This document shows, one piece after another, positions 35,732 to 44,067 of a stretch of DNA of 64,000 bases. Position 1 is the stretch's first letter, and each line of letters opens with the position of its first letter. Origin of the DNA: Bordetella ansorpii (GTDB lineage: Bacteria > Pseudomonadota > Gammaproteobacteria > Burkholderiales > Burkholderiaceae_B). The position numbers were made by a program, and so were the translations under genes. The stretch lies in NCBI RefSeq assembly GCF_900078705.1, contig NZ_FKIF01000002.1, positions 992,001 to 1,056,000 on the forward strand, in the 5' to 3' direction. The notes under the pieces are model-generated. The model worked only from the letters and a program-made list of their open reading frames with translations, did not search any database and was not told where the DNA came from.

Positions 35732-37411
35732 GTGTTCCCCGCGTATGCGGGGATGAACCGTTACTGGCGAGCGTGCTGATGAGCATTATCGGCGTGTTCC
35801 CCGCGTATGCGGGGATGAACCGTTGTAGCCAGCCTCGCCGAACTGCCTCGCCAGGTGTTCCCCGCGTATGCGGGGATGAACCGACCATCAGTGACCTGCG
35901 CGAGGCCATGTTCGAGTGTTCCCCGCGTATGCGGGGATGAACCGGCCTTCGAGCGCCTGGCCGGCATCCCGAAGCAGTGTTCCCCGCGTATGCGGGGATG
36001 AACCGGAGTTGCAGCCGTGGATTCAGACGTTCCCGACGTGTTCCCCGCGTATGCGGGGATGAACCGCCCACCCCGCCAGACTCCGGCCAAGTCAACCAGT
36101 GTTCCCCGCGTATGCGGGGATGAACCGATGGTGATTTCGGCCATTGCGGCTCCTAGAAAGTGTTCCCCGCGTATGCGGGGATGAACCGACGCAGGAGGCT
36201 GTCTCGCTGGCGCAGAACACGTGTTCCCCGCGTATGCGGGGATGAACCGGGAGTAGCGCGGCGGCGGGCGCCCTGGATTTAGTGTTCCCCGCGTATGCGG
36301 GGATGAACCGCGATGCGTTGCGGCTGGTGGTGAAGCTGGGCCGTGTTCCCCGCGTATGCGGGGATGAACCGGAAGAGTACGGCAGGGAACTGATGGGCGC
36401 CGCGTGTTCCCCGCGTATGCGGGGATGAACCGGGCGCGTGTGGAGTGCACATAGGGCGGGTCCAGTGTTCCCCGCGTATGCGGGGATGAACCGCGCGATC
36501 CGGCCGGGGCGTAATAGTCGAAAACGTGTTCCCCGCGTATGCGGGGATGAACCGAATTCGAATTCCTCGCCCTTTTCGACAATCCGGTGTTCCCCGCGTA
36601 TGCGGGGATGAACCGCACGTGCCCAACGCCACCTGCAGCGCCTGGATGTGTTCCCCGCGTATGCGGGGATGAACCGTTCACGTCCTCATCGACCGGCGCG
36701 ACGTCTACGTGTTCCCCGCGTATGCGGGGATGAACCGGACGACAGCCGCGTCTGCGACATCGATGAGCGCGTGTTCCCCGCGTATGCGGGGATGAACCGT
36801 CAAAACGGCTGCTGGCCGCGTCCATGAGCCCGTGTTCCCCGCGTATGCGGGGATGAACCGCCCGCTGCATAGCCGGTCGACGTCAGGGCTGCGGTGTTCC
36901 CCGCGTATGCGGGGATGAACCGCGCCCCGGCGATGCCGCCATGTCTTGATGACCGTGTTCCCCGCGTATGCGGGGATGAACCCGGCGATCAGGGCGGGGT
37001 ATAGCGAGAAGACCGGTGTTCCCCGCGTATGCGGGGATGAACCGGACGCATTGGCGAAACGCGGTGTTCCATCGCCGTGTTCCCCGCGTATGCGGGGATG
37101 AACCGACGATGGGCTGACCTGCGACCAGGCCATGCGAGTGTTCCCCGCGTATGCGGGGATGAACCGGACTCATCCGGGAACGGCATGGCGCGGAAATCGT
37201 GTTCCCCGCGTATGCGGGGATGAACCGTCATCAAGGCGAACGAGTGATGGATCTGGATAGTGTTCCCCGCGTATGCGGGGATGAACCGAACTCGGCAGGC
37301 TCGGAGTACAGCCGGCCTTCAGTGTTCCCCGCGTATGCGGGGATGAACCGACGGGTTTACCAACGGCGACGCGATTGCCGGCGTGTTCCCCGCGTATGCG
37401 GGGATGAACCG
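35732..37411 (+). CRISPR. CRISPR array 1, type I-E, 28 repeats and 27 spacers
   Basis: Twenty-eight copies of a 29-base repeat that begins GTGTTCCCCGCG, has centre TAT and ends GCGGGGATGAACCG (palindromic stem CCCCGC/GCGGGG, 8-base handle ATGAACCG). Repeat starts are spaced 61 or 62 bases, so spacers are 32-33 bases. The copies are nearly invariant; the repeat at 36955 ends in C instead of G. The leader is on the left, so the newest spacers are near 35761. Transcription is towards cas3. All spacers look unique by eye. Apparent proteins made of repeated PHTRGT or PRIRGEH units across this region are translation artefacts of the array. Confidence 0.98.
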
Positions 37412-37748
37412 TCCTCTTCGGCCAGAATGCCGTGCATAGTGCCTTGACGCTCACGGTCCATCCGATCCTCTTCGGGCCCAATTCGAGGCGATTGGCACGA
37501 GGCAGTTTTCGCCTAGCGTCGAGTACTGCGCGGCGCTGGCCGAGTCGTTTCTTTCTTCATTGCCCAGCGGTATCGGCAAGCGCTAGCCGGCAGCAAAAAA
37601 ATATCCCGAGCATCTTTCATGTAAATGAAACTTGATGTTTTTTATTTGACAAAATATTCCATGGTGAATTAGAAAGAAGGCGGCGAAGCGCCCGGTTTTC
37701 GATTCCGCTCGCCAGTCAATTGTCTGGCAACCGCTCCGAATCGGATTT
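37412..37748. other. Array 1 / cas3 intergenic region
   Basis: About 340 bases with no credible gene. The first 200 bases are GC-rich trailer sequence; the last 150 are AT-rich and hold the probable cas3 promoter at 37646-37674. No degenerate repeat was found here, in contrast to the gap after cas3. Confidence 0.6.
37646..37674 (+). promoter_or_regulatory. Candidate sigma-70 promoter of cas3
   Basis: A consensus -35 TTGACA at 37646-37651 is followed after 17 bases by the weak -10-like TTAGAA. The start codon of cas3 is 75 bases downstream. It lies in the AT-rich part of the gap. Confidence 0.45.
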
Positions 37749-40511
37749 ATGGTGCTCGTTCCATCGACTTTCCCTGCATATCTGTCTGCCTATTGGGGTA
37801 AAGCTCGTCCTGAATCCGGGGGCGCTTCACCCTCATACCATCTGCTCGCTTATCACGCTCTCGACGTTGCTGCCGTCGCCGAAGCGTTGAGCCATTTACC
37901 CGCATTCGAGTTGAGTGGCTTGGCGCAAGCGCTGGATTGGGATCTATCCAGCGTTCGCCAACTGAACACCTTCTTCAGCGCATTGCACGACCTCGGCAAG
38001 TTTGCCCGTGCCTTTCAAGGCCTGGCCCCCGGCCTGTCGCCCACGCTGGTGCCGCCCATCGCCTCGAAGCAGTATCGGTCGTGCCGGCATGACACGATGG
38101 GATGGTTGCTGTGGAAAGACCATCTTTCCCTGAATTTTCCCGAAGGTATTCTCGGCAATCCCGGTTCAGGATTCTGGGCTGCCTGGATAAAAGCCGTGGC
38201 GGGCCATCATGGCAGCCCGCCCATGGAAACCGCGCGCAACGGTTGGTCGGAGTTGTCGGCGGAAGATTATTTCCACGCGGATGACGTCGCAGCAGCGCAT
38301 CAGTTCGTCGCTGCTGCCGCGCAGTTGATCCGTGTGCGGGATATGCCGGCGCCCACGCGCAGCATGATCCCCATATTGAAACGCCATGCCTGGCGTCTGG
38401 CCGGCATGACCGTGCTGGCGGATTGGCTGGGCTCGGACCAGCGGTTCTTTCGTTATCACGATGAGCCCATGCCGCTGGACCGCTATTGGGCAGAGATGGC
38501 GCAGCCCAACGCGCGCGAGGCGCTTGTGGCGGCGGGTCTTGGTCCCGCCCCGGTTCGTCAGTGGAATAGACCCGCCGACCTGTTCGGCTATCTGGATACT
38601 CCTACGCCATTGCAACGCCTAGCGGCCGAACTGCCTTTGGGGCCGGGCCCGGAACTATTCCTGCTCGAGGACGTGACAGGGGCGGGCAAGACCGAGGCGG
38701 CGTTGATGCTGACTTATCGGTTGATGGCCGCAGGCAAGGCGCAGGGCTTTTATTTTGGCCTGCCCACCATGGCGACCTCGAACCAGATGTACGCGCGGGT
38801 CGGAAGCGTGTACCGCTCGCTCTACGAGCCAGACGCATCGCCCTCTCTGGTGTTGTCGCACGGCGCGCGCCAGATGATCGATGCCTTTCGAGAAAGTGTC
38901 CTGGTGCCCGGCCAGCCTCTGACGGACCTGGATTACAGCCCAGGCGAAGGCAGCGCCACCGCGCAGTGCAGCGCCTGGCTGGCGGATAACCGCAAGAAGG
39001 CGTTATTGGCGCACGTCGGCGTCGGGACGTTGGATCAGGCGCTGCTGGCGGTGTTGCCGGTGCGGCATCAATCGCTGCGTCTGGCCGGCTTGGCGGGCAA
39101 GGTGCTGGTGGCCGATGAAGTCCATGCCTACGACCCGTACATGCGCACGTTGTTGGCACGGCTGTTGCAAGCGCATGCCAGCCAAGGCGGCAGCGCGGTG
39201 CTGCTGTCCGCGACCTTGCCTGCGGATATGCGGCGCGAGCTGGTGCAGGCATTCATGCGTGGCCGGGGTGCGGATGCGGGTGACGTCCCAGACGATGGGC
39301 GCTATCCGTTGGTCACCCATGCGCATGCTCATGTGTTGGCGTACCCCTGCGATACCCGTCCCGAGGTGAAGCGTACGGTGAAGGTGCAGTGGTTGCACGA
39401 CGAGGCGGAAGTGCAGCGGCTTGTTCTGGCCCAGGCCCAGGCGGGTCGCGGTGTCTGCTGGATACGCAATACCGTGGGTGACGCGCGCAGGGCATATGAG
39501 GGGTTGCAAAAAGAGGGCGCATCGCACGTCACTTTGTTCCATAGCCGATACGCGATGGGCGATCGGCTGGCGATCGAAGATAAGGTGCTGGCGACGTACG
39601 GGAAAAAGTCATCGGCTGAGCAACGTGCGGGCCGGATACTGGTTTCGACCCAGGTGGTCGAGCAATCGCTCGATCTGGATTTCGATGTCCTCATAAGCGA
39701 TCTGGCGCCTATCGATCTGTTGATTCAACGTGCGGGCCGTCTTCACCGGCATCGCCGTGACGCGCAAGGGAATCCCGCTGGACATGAGGGGCGCGAGGCG
39801 CCAGTTTTGTACATCTTCGGGCCACGACCCGACATGGCCCCGCGCGCGGATTGGTACAAGGCCGTGCTGCCAGGCGCCAATGCGGTCTATCCGAATACCG
39901 GGCGTCTTTGGCTGACCCAGCAAGTGCTTTGTGCGGCAGGCGAGATCGTCAGTCCTGGCAAGCCGGGACAGCCTGGCGCGGTGCGTACGCTGGTCGAGGG
40001 TGTCTACGGCGTAGATGCACAGGAGATTCCCGACGCGCTGTTGCAGGCCTCATCGCGGCAAGAAGGCGAAGCCATGGCGCACATCAGCCAGGCGAACTTC
40101 AATGCGCTGGAGATTGAACGCGGGTATAGCAACGACAGCAATCGGCAGTGGCATGAGGACACCATGGTGCCGACCCGGCTGAGTGATGAGGATTCGGTAG
40201 CGGTGTATTTGGTGCGGGTGAGAGGGGAAAGTGAGTTAGAGCCGTGGTTCCCCGGTGGGGCGTTAGCTTGGGAGCTGTCTTCGATACGAATTCATGCAAA
40301 GCAGGTGGTTGGTCTGTCACCTGAATGGGAACAGCGTTATGGCCATCGATTGACTTTGCTGAGAGGAGAGACGCGATTATTGGAAGAGCCGACGTTGATT
40401 GTGCCTCTCTCTGTCGATCACTCAGGGAGATATGTTGCCGAAGTGACCAGCAGGGAGGCTGAGCTTCAGAGCGCTTGCTATGACTCTGTGATGGGATGGC
40501 GAGTGGGATGA
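37749..40511 (+). CDS. cas3: CRISPR-associated helicase/nuclease Cas3 (type I-E)
   Basis: Effector nuclease-helicase of 920 residues recruited by Cascade to degrade target DNA. The N-terminal HD nuclease shows H31, H36 and D39 (SYHLLAYHALDV) and the HD pair in LHDLGKF (H80, D81). The superfamily 2 helicase follows: Walker A EDVTGAGKTEAAL (about 306-318), VADEVHAYD (DEVH box, about 455), SATLP, and motif VI QRAGRLHRH. The C-terminal Cas3 domain completes the protein. Its stop is followed by the unusual 339-base gap before cas8e, and it probably has its own promoter. Confidence 0.96.
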   Translation: MVLVPSTFPAYLSAYWGKARPESGGASPSYHLLAYHALDVAAVAEALSHLPAFELSGLAQALDWDLSSVRQLNTFFSALHDLGKFARAFQGLAPGLSPTLVPPIASKQYRSCRHDTMGWLLWKDHLSLNFPEGILGNPGSGFWAAWIKAVAGHHGSPPMETARNGWSELSAEDYFHADDVAAAHQFVAAAAQLIRVRDMPAPTRSMIPILKRHAWRLAGMTVLADWLGSDQRFFRYHDEPMPLDRYWAEMAQPNAREALVAAGLGPAPVRQWNRPADLFGYLDTPTPLQRLAAELPLGPGPELFLLEDVTGAGKTEAALMLTYRLMAAGKAQGFYFGLPTMATSNQMYARVGSVYRSLYEPDASPSLVLSHGARQMIDAFRESVLVPGQPLTDLDYSPGEGSATAQCSAWLADNRKKALLAHVGVGTLDQALLAVLPVRHQSLRLAGLAGKVLVADEVHAYDPYMRTLLARLLQAHASQGGSAVLLSATLPADMRRELVQAFMRGRGADAGDVPDDGRYPLVTHAHAHVLAYPCDTRPEVKRTVKVQWLHDEAEVQRLVLAQAQAGRGVCWIRNTVGDARRAYEGLQKEGASHVTLFHSRYAMGDRLAIEDKVLATYGKKSSAEQRAGRILVSTQVVEQSLDLDFDVLISDLAPIDLLIQRAGRLHRHRRDAQGNPAGHEGREAPVLYIFGPRPDMAPRADWYKAVLPGANAVYPNTGRLWLTQQVLCAAGEIVSPGKPGQPGAVRTLVEGVYGVDAQEIPDALLQASSRQEGEAMAHISQANFNALEIERGYSNDSNRQWHEDTMVPTRLSDEDSVAVYLVRVRGESELEPWFPGGALAWELSSIRIHAKQVVGLSPEWEQRYGHRLTLLRGETRLLEEPTLIVPLSVDHSGRYVAEVTSREAELQSACYDSVMGWRVG

Positions 40512-40515
40512 CGGG

Positions 40516-40543
40516 GGGCGTCGGGGCCTTCGCCTCGACGCCC
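40516..40543. terminator. Hairpin after cas3, overlapping the end of the mini-CRISPR
   Basis: GGGCGTCG (40516-40523) and CGACGCCC (40536-40543) are exact inverted repeats with inner GGC/GCC pairing. The hairpin begins five bases past the cas3 stop. On the minus strand its first arm overlaps the diverged 3' end of the second degenerate repeat, so it may close the 3' end of the antisense RNA. No T-run. Confidence 0.5.
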
Positions 40544-40616
40544 ATCCCCGCAGATGCGGGGAACGTGGGAGACGTATTTGAGTACGTCGGTTCATCCCCG
40601 AAAAGACGGGGAATGT
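40538..40616 (-). ncRNA. Candidate CreR/CreA-type mini-CRISPR RNA, antisense, between cas3 and cas8e
   Basis: Read on the minus strand, two 29-base degenerate type I-E repeats occupy 40616-40588 and 40566-40538 and flank a 21-base guide-like segment (40587-40567). The first repeat keeps a stem CCCCG/CGGGG and the exact 8-base handle ATGAACCG just before the guide; the second keeps the stem CCCCGC/GCGGGG but its 3' end has decayed, as expected if it only needs Cas6e cleavage. A -10-like TAAGAT (plus-strand 40623-40628) would start transcription at about 40616. The guide, seed ACGTACTC, matches the site at 40684-40704, which carries an AAG PAM. Known CreR and CreA RNAs have this plan and use Cascade as a repressor; the function here is inferred. 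Confidence 0.72.
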
Positions 40617-40680
40617 TCTCGAATCTTACAAGAGGGGTCTGTGTCGTGAAAAAGACATTGAGAGCCAAAGTGAAAATTTT

Positions 40681-40704
40681 AAGACGTATTCATAAACGTC
40701 ACTC
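40681..40704 (+). promoter_or_regulatory. PAM plus protospacer-like target of the mini-CRISPR RNA
   Basis: AAG (40681-40683) is the canonical E. coli I-E PAM. The following 21 bases match the guide at 16 positions: seed positions 1-5, 7 and 8 all match, and mismatches are at 6, 10, 12, 18 and 20. Positions 6, 12 and 18 are those flipped out in Cascade and do not require pairing. The site lies 47 bases before the small ORF and 146 bases before cas8e; with TACAGT at 40717 as a possible -10, it would cover about -45 to -25 of that promoter. Confidence 0.65.
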
Positions 40705-40751
40705 AAAGAAGTCTGCTACAGTACGATCACGATCTCGCTGGAGCGGACATC

Positions 40752-40850
40752 ATGAGTTCAGACGAACTGTTGTTGGGTCTCATCATTTGCGGATTGCTAG
40801 GCCTCCGCAAGATCACCTTGAAGATCAAAATCTACTGCGGGAAGAGATGA
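40752..40850 (+). CDS. 32-residue hydrophobic peptide ORF abutting cas8e
   Basis: An ATG at 40752 has a good GGAGCGG ribosome site five bases upstream and opens a 32-codon frame that stops immediately before the cas8e ATG (TGA then ATG with no gap). The peptide is a short polar start, a hydrophobic stretch LLLGLIICGLLGL and a strongly basic tail (RKITLKIKIYCGKR), like a small membrane peptide or type I toxin. It could be a translational leader for cas8e, or a toxin held down by the mini-CRISPR RNA. No family is recognised, and chance occurrence cannot be excluded. Confidence 0.45.
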   Translation: MSSDELLLGLIICGLLGLRKITLKIKIYCGKR

Positions 40851-42413
40851 ATGAACTTGCTCAATGCATTGCCTTTCCACCTTGCTCGGCAAGACGGCTC
40901 GCATCATCAAGCTTCATTTGGGCAGATCGTTGATTCTCACTGGACCGACATCTGGTCCCCCCGTCCCGACTTCCGCGGCGCGGCGTACCAATTCCTGATC
41001 GGCGTCTTGCAAACGGCATTGGCGCCTGAAGACCAGGAACATTGGCAGGAGCTTTGGGATACCCCGCCCACCGAAGCCGAGCTGCAAGCCGCCCTGGCCC
41101 CCTATGCCTCCGCTTTCAACCTGGACGGCAACTCCTGGCGCTTCATGCAGGACAACGACCTGGGCGATGTGGAAAGCAAGAGCATCGCCAACCTGCTGAT
41201 CGAGTCCCCCGGCGACAAGACCGTCCGCGACAACCTCGATCACTTCATCAAGCGCGGCCGCGTCGAGCAGATCTGTCCCGCGTGCGCCGCCATGGCGCTG
41301 TTCACACTGCAGATCAATGCGCCCAGCGGCGGCGTTGGGCATCGCGTCTCGTTGCGCGGAGGCGGTCCGCTGACGACCTTGCTCGTGCCGAATGCGGCCG
41401 ATGCCACCTTGTGGCAAAAGCTCTGGCTGAATGTCTTGCCGCAAGATGCGCTGGCCTATGGCGCCTCGCCGCGTCTGTCGGACGTGCTGCCGTGGGTGGG
41501 CAAGACACGTACCAGCGAAGCCAAGACCGGCACCGACACCACGCCTGAACACGTCCATCGCCTGCAGGCGTACTGGAGCATGCCGCGCCGCATCAGCCTG
41601 GAGATCGAGGCCGTTCCGAATAGCCAGTGCGATCTGTGCGGCACGGATACCGATGAGATCGTCCGCCAGTACGGCACGAAGAACTACGGCATCAACTACA
41701 CCGGCGCCTGGCAGCATCCGCTGACACCCTATAGCGTCGATCCCAAGACGGGGTTGTTGTCCATCAAGGGCCAGAAAGGCGGCATCGGCTATCGGCATTG
41801 GTTGGGTTTGGCGCTTGGCAGTTCCGCCGACAACCGAGAGGCGGCACGGATTGTCGGCCACTTCAACCAGCACTTGACCAGGCGCGTCCCCGCAAGGCTG
41901 TGGTGTTTCGGTTTCGACATGGACAACATGAAGGCGCGCTGCTGGTACGACGCCACGTTGCCTCTGCACGAGATCGAGCCGGCTCAGCAACGCGCTTTCA
42001 TCAACGCCGTGCGATCCATACTGGAATTGGCTGCCGAAGCGGCGAAGCTGCTCAACAGCCACGTCAAGGCCGCGCGATTCAGCCGGCCCGGCGATGTGCC
42101 CAGCGATCCCGCCATACCGCAAAGTTTCTGGCAAGAATCCGAACCCGGTTTCTATGCCTTGCTGAAGCAGCTTGCCGACACCCGCATGGATGACGATGCC
42201 GCTGTGGCCGGCATCTATCGCAGTTGGTTGACGGACGTCAGCCGCATCGCCTTGCGCCTGTTCGATCAATGGGTGGAAAGCGTTCCCATCGAGGACGGCA
42301 ACATGGGGCGCATCGTTCGTCAACGCGAAGAGCTTCGCAAGTGGCTCAACGCCAACAAGATCGCCAAGGAGCTTTGGAAAATCGTGAAGGCCTATCAGAA
42401 GGAGGCGGCATGA
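40851..42413 (+). CDS. cas8e: Cascade large subunit Cas8e (Cse1/CasA)
   Basis: 520-residue large subunit of type I-E Cascade, which recognises the PAM and recruits Cas3. The N-terminus MNLLNALPFHLARQDG is the usual one; a zinc-ribbon-like pair CPAC and CDLCG lies near residues 143-146 and 265-269; the C-terminal four-helix bundle is seen as the helical stretch from about 380. The start is fixed by the adjoining TGA of the small ORF and a GGGAAGAG site. It overlaps the next gene by four bases (ATGA). Confidence 0.95.
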   Translation: MNLLNALPFHLARQDGSHHQASFGQIVDSHWTDIWSPRPDFRGAAYQFLIGVLQTALAPEDQEHWQELWDTPPTEAELQAALAPYASAFNLDGNSWRFMQDNDLGDVESKSIANLLIESPGDKTVRDNLDHFIKRGRVEQICPACAAMALFTLQINAPSGGVGHRVSLRGGGPLTTLLVPNAADATLWQKLWLNVLPQDALAYGASPRLSDVLPWVGKTRTSEAKTGTDTTPEHVHRLQAYWSMPRRISLEIEAVPNSQCDLCGTDTDEIVRQYGTKNYGINYTGAWQHPLTPYSVDPKTGLLSIKGQKGGIGYRHWLGLALGSSADNREAARIVGHFNQHLTRRVPARLWCFGFDMDNMKARCWYDATLPLHEIEPAQQRAFINAVRSILELAAEAAKLLNSHVKAARFSRPGDVPSDPAIPQSFWQESEPGFYALLKQLADTRMDDDAAVAGIYRSWLTDVSRIALRLFDQWVESVPIEDGNMGRIVRQREELRKWLNANKIAKELWKIVKAYQKEAA

Positions 42414-43030
42414 CGGCTCGATATCTCGACGATGCGCAACGCAAATGGGTGCGCGATTGGTACCGCGCCATCCACCCCAGCGACATTTCCGCCAAGTTGC
42501 CGCCCGTGCTGACGGGATTGGGACGCCAGGCCAGGGCGCAATTGCGTCGGTGCTCCACGATTGAAGAGCTCATCACCGAATCGGCGGCCCTGAGGTTGGC
42601 TGGCCCGTTGCTGGAGCTGGAAGCCCAGAAAAAGTACGAGCAGTTCAAAAATGGCTACGCGGCTATCGGGATGGTGGCAGGTGTGCTGGCGCATGTCAGG
42701 GAAGACGCACCGGACGGCAGGGGATTGGCCACTCGCCTGGGAGGAGAGCAGCCGAACATGAGCGAGCTGCGCTTCACCCGCTTGATGCGAGCGGAGTCCG
42801 ACGAAGATTTCTACCGCATGATGTGCCGCGCCGTGCAACTGGCCGACGGCAAGGCCGACGTGGCCGAATTGGCCGACGACATCATCGCGTGGGCCGTCGA
42901 ACGCAAGACTTTCTATGTCGACCCGGCATCCAGAATGAAGAGCCGCTGGGCTCGCGACTATTACCTGCCGGCCCAGACCCGGGCGGCAAAGCAGGACAAA
43001 CAGAACACCACCTCGGAGAATCCGGCATGA
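42410..43030 (+). CDS. cse2: Cascade small subunit Cas11e (Cse2/CasB)
   Basis: 206-residue helical protein, two copies of which form the belly of Cascade and hold the displaced strand. Family features are SELRFTRLMRAESDEDFYRMMCRAVQLADGKADVAELADDIIAW, followed by a basic tail. ATG at 42410 overlaps the cas8e stop, and its own stop overlaps the cas7 start, so expression is coupled. Confidence 0.93.
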   Translation: MTARYLDDAQRKWVRDWYRAIHPSDISAKLPPVLTGLGRQARAQLRRCSTIEELITESAALRLAGPLLELEAQKKYEQFKNGYAAIGMVAGVLAHVREDAPDGRGLATRLGGEQPNMSELRFTRLMRAESDEDFYRMMCRAVQLADGKADVAELADDIIAWAVERKTFYVDPASRMKSRWARDYYLPAQTRAAKQDKQNTTSENPA

Positions 43031-44064
43031 CGCGCTTCATCCAATTGCACCTGCTGACGTCCTATCCTCCTTCCAACCTGAACCGCGATGATGCGGGCAA
43101 CCCGAAGACGGCCCGAGTGGGGGGCGTGGAGCGCCTGCGGATATCCTCGCAAAGCCTCAAGCGGGCCTGGCGTACTTCCGAGGTCTTTCAGCAGCGTTTG
43201 GCGGGCAACATCGGCACGCGCACCAAGCGGCTGGGCCACGATGCGTTCAACGCATTCGTTGCCGCCGGTATTGCGCAGAAGAAGGCCACCGAGTGGGCAT
43301 CCCAGATCGCCAAGGTGTATGGCGCGGTGAAGAAAGACCAGCCGCTCGAAATCGAGCAGTTGGTTCACATTGCTCCGGAAGAGCGTGAGACGCTGGACGC
43401 CCTGATCGCCAAGGTCGCTCAGGAAAAACGTGAGCCTACCGATGAAGAGCTGAACGGCTTGCTGCACATGCAGCATGCCGTGGACATCGCCATGTTCGGT
43501 CGCATGCTGGCCGCCAAGACCGAGTTCAATGGCGAGGCCGCCGTGCAGGTGGCGCATGCGTTTGGTGTGCATGCCTCTGCCATCGAGGACGATTATTTCA
43601 CTGCCGTCGATGACCTGAACCCGGATAGCGAGTCCGGCGCGGGCCACGTTGGGGAAGCCGGTTTTGCCGCGGCCGTTTTCTACCAGTACATCTGCATCGA
43701 CCGGGATCGATTGAAGAGGAACCTGGGCGGTGACGAGGCCTACACCCAGAAGGCGCTGGCGGCATTGATCGAAGCCGCGCTGACTGTCGGCCCCAGCGGC
43801 AAGCAAAACAGCTTTGCCAGCCGTGCCCGTGCTCACTATGCCCTGGCCGAAAAGGGTGCCCAGCAACCGCGTTCGTTGTCGCTGGCCTTCGTCCAACCGG
43901 TGGCGGGCGCCAGCTACGCCAGCGATGCCATCGCGGTGCTGCGCAAGCTGCGGAAGAACATGGATGCCGTCTACGGCGATTGCGCGGACGAACGCTATGA
44001 AATCGACGTGCTGGAAGGCCAGGGCACGATGAAGGACCTCGTGGCGTTCGTCGCGGCGGAATAA
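43027..44064 (+). CDS. cas7e: Cascade backbone subunit Cas7e (Cse4/CasC)
   Basis: 345-residue RAMP-type protein; six copies wrap the crRNA. The start MTRFIQLHLLTSYPPSNLNRDD and the stretch RLRISSQSLKRAWRTS are diagnostic, as are HMQHAVDIAMFGRMLA and the C-terminal GPSGKQNSFASRARAHYALAEKG. Cas7 thumbs cause the kink at every sixth guide base, which is relevant to the mismatch pattern of the mini-CRISPR target. Overlaps cse2 by four bases. Confidence 0.96.
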   Translation: MTRFIQLHLLTSYPPSNLNRDDAGNPKTARVGGVERLRISSQSLKRAWRTSEVFQQRLAGNIGTRTKRLGHDAFNAFVAAGIAQKKATEWASQIAKVYGAVKKDQPLEIEQLVHIAPEERETLDALIAKVAQEKREPTDEELNGLLHMQHAVDIAMFGRMLAAKTEFNGEAAVQVAHAFGVHASAIEDDYFTAVDDLNPDSESGAGHVGEAGFAAAVFYQYICIDRDRLKRNLGGDEAYTQKALAALIEAALTVGPSGKQNSFASRARAHYALAEKGAQQPRSLSLAFVQPVAGASYASDAIAVLRKLRKNMDAVYGDCADERYEIDVLEGQGTMKDLVAFVAAE

Positions 44065-44067
44065 GCC

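Noticed and set aside
37056-37076. GCGGTGTTCC near the end of the spacer at 37045-37076, looking like the start of an extra repeat
   Set aside because: Only ten bases resemble the repeat and the flanking repeats keep the normal 61-base period, so it is spacer content.
35716-37481. Several long open frames on both strands across array 1, with products rich in PHTRGT, PRIRGEH or PAYAGM units
   Set aside because: They are translations of the 29-base CRISPR repeat and its spacers, not genes. The same applies to frames at 49691-50463 across array 3.
40099-40668. Minus-strand frame covering the mini-CRISPR, with product containing RLFGDEPTYSNTSPTFPASAGM
   Set aside because: The RLFGDEP and PASAGM parts are translated degenerate repeats; the rest is antisense to the 3' end of cas3.
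40647-40933. A basic peptide frame from GTG 40647 (VKKTLRAKVKILRRIHKRH and on) in the cas3-cas8e gap
   Set aside because: It runs through the proposed target site and promoter and 83 bases into cas8e in another frame, has no recognised family, and is probably fortuitous despite a GAGGGG upstream. It should be reconsidered if ribosome profiling shows signal.
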